This document shows positions 63,694-64,000 of a stretch of 64,000 bases of DNA, piece by piece. This stretch comes from Alkalinema sp. FACHB-956 (lineage in GTDB: Bacteria > Cyanobacteriota > Cyanobacteriia > Leptolyngbyales > Leptolyngbyaceae). The stretch is from NCBI RefSeq assembly GCF_014697025.1, contig NZ_JACJRC010000014.1, positions 1 to 64,000 on the forward strand. The letters are read 5' to 3'. Each line of letters opens with the position of its first letter. The stretch's first letter is position 1. The notes under the pieces are model-generated. The model did not search any database, was not told where the DNA came from, and saw nothing but the letters and a program-made list of their open reading frames with translations. A program made the translations under genes and the position numbers.

Positions 63694-64000
63694 AACTCCC
63701 TTGTGGACTGCTGGATTGAAATTTGCTACCGATACCTACAGATACCTCGTTACAGATTCCGTAACAACAACCAAATTTTGTTTTCCTTCGTTTTGACCGT
63801 CATTCTACTGGCTCATCCGATCGGATGGTAGCCCGATACAAGCCTCCATTTTCTACGTGTATCTACGGTGATTTACGTAATGTCACGGTCTAATTAGTTG
63901 GCAAATTCCGTGTTTATACTGAGTGTCTTTGCTCTAAATTTGCCTAATTCTAGATTAACCTTGGTCAGTATACCGTTCAGAATCAACGGTTACTAAATCC
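63694..64000. other. Right-edge spacer
   Basis: About 300 bases upstream of the minus-strand gene at 63046. AT-rich. It must hold that gene's promoter. No RNA or gene is supported. Confidence 0.35.

Overview
The window is chromosomal DNA of a cyanobacterium. The evidence is the very frequent HIP1-type palindrome (GCGATCGC and GATCG-rich derivatives) in genes and spacers, a phylloquinone (menaquinone-type) pathway of the photosynthetic kind (menE, menC, menA, menF, menD), the cell-division factor ZipN/Ftn2 (ARC6-like), XisH/XisI proteins, a glycine-tailed RRM protein of the cyanobacterial Rbp type and several small families known mainly from cyanobacteria. No heterocyst-specific genes were seen. 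The species cannot be named from the sequence alone.

Layout. 1-0.7 kb: end of an IS630-type transposase, a relic repeat and tRNA-Leu. 0.7-10.5 kb: phylloquinone cluster, with menE, menC and menA on the minus strand and menF-menD on the plus strand, interrupted by a frameshifted nuclease-like gene. 10.5-22 kb: outer-membrane barrel protein, pdhB, secD-secF, tRNA-Arg, a DedA protein and a lipid-type ABC exporter. 22-30 kb: the accessory region. It holds xisH-xisI, an unknown membrane-anchored protein, a VapC-type toxin-antitoxin pair, an RNA-binding protein, a DUF1016/YhcG-type nuclease and an AIPR-like abortive-infection protein, interspersed with four relic copies of the 3' part of a group II intron (a fifth lies near position 300). 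30-46 kb: lipB, two Uma2 nucleases, nagA, an ammonium transporter with an NtcA-like site, a small metal-binding protein, an acyltransferase, thiD, a RarA-methyltransferase fusion, a YidD protein with a cysteine-rich tail and a UbiB-like kinase. 46-50 kb, minus strand: AEC-type transporter, a fused TIR-SLOG protein and a TPR protein. 50-64 kb: zipN, pdhA, a 35-residue membrane peptide, mazG, tRNA-Val, an LCP protein, ftsX, peptide deformylase and an FHA-PrsW fusion.

How it fits together. Most of the window is housekeeping: electron-carrier quinone synthesis, pyruvate dehydrogenase E1 (alpha and beta at separate loci), protein export, envelope assembly and division. The accessory part is anti-phage or mobile-DNA in flavour. 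The strongest candidates for a little-described system are the single-polypeptide TIR-SLOG protein (47485-48687), which joins a presumed NAD-consuming domain to a presumed nucleotide-sensor domain, and the 22-30 kb island. A second unusual pattern is the large number of spacers carrying short tandem arrays (11-16 bp units), each with its own unit sequence; one such array with a 16-bp period runs right up to tRNA-Arg.
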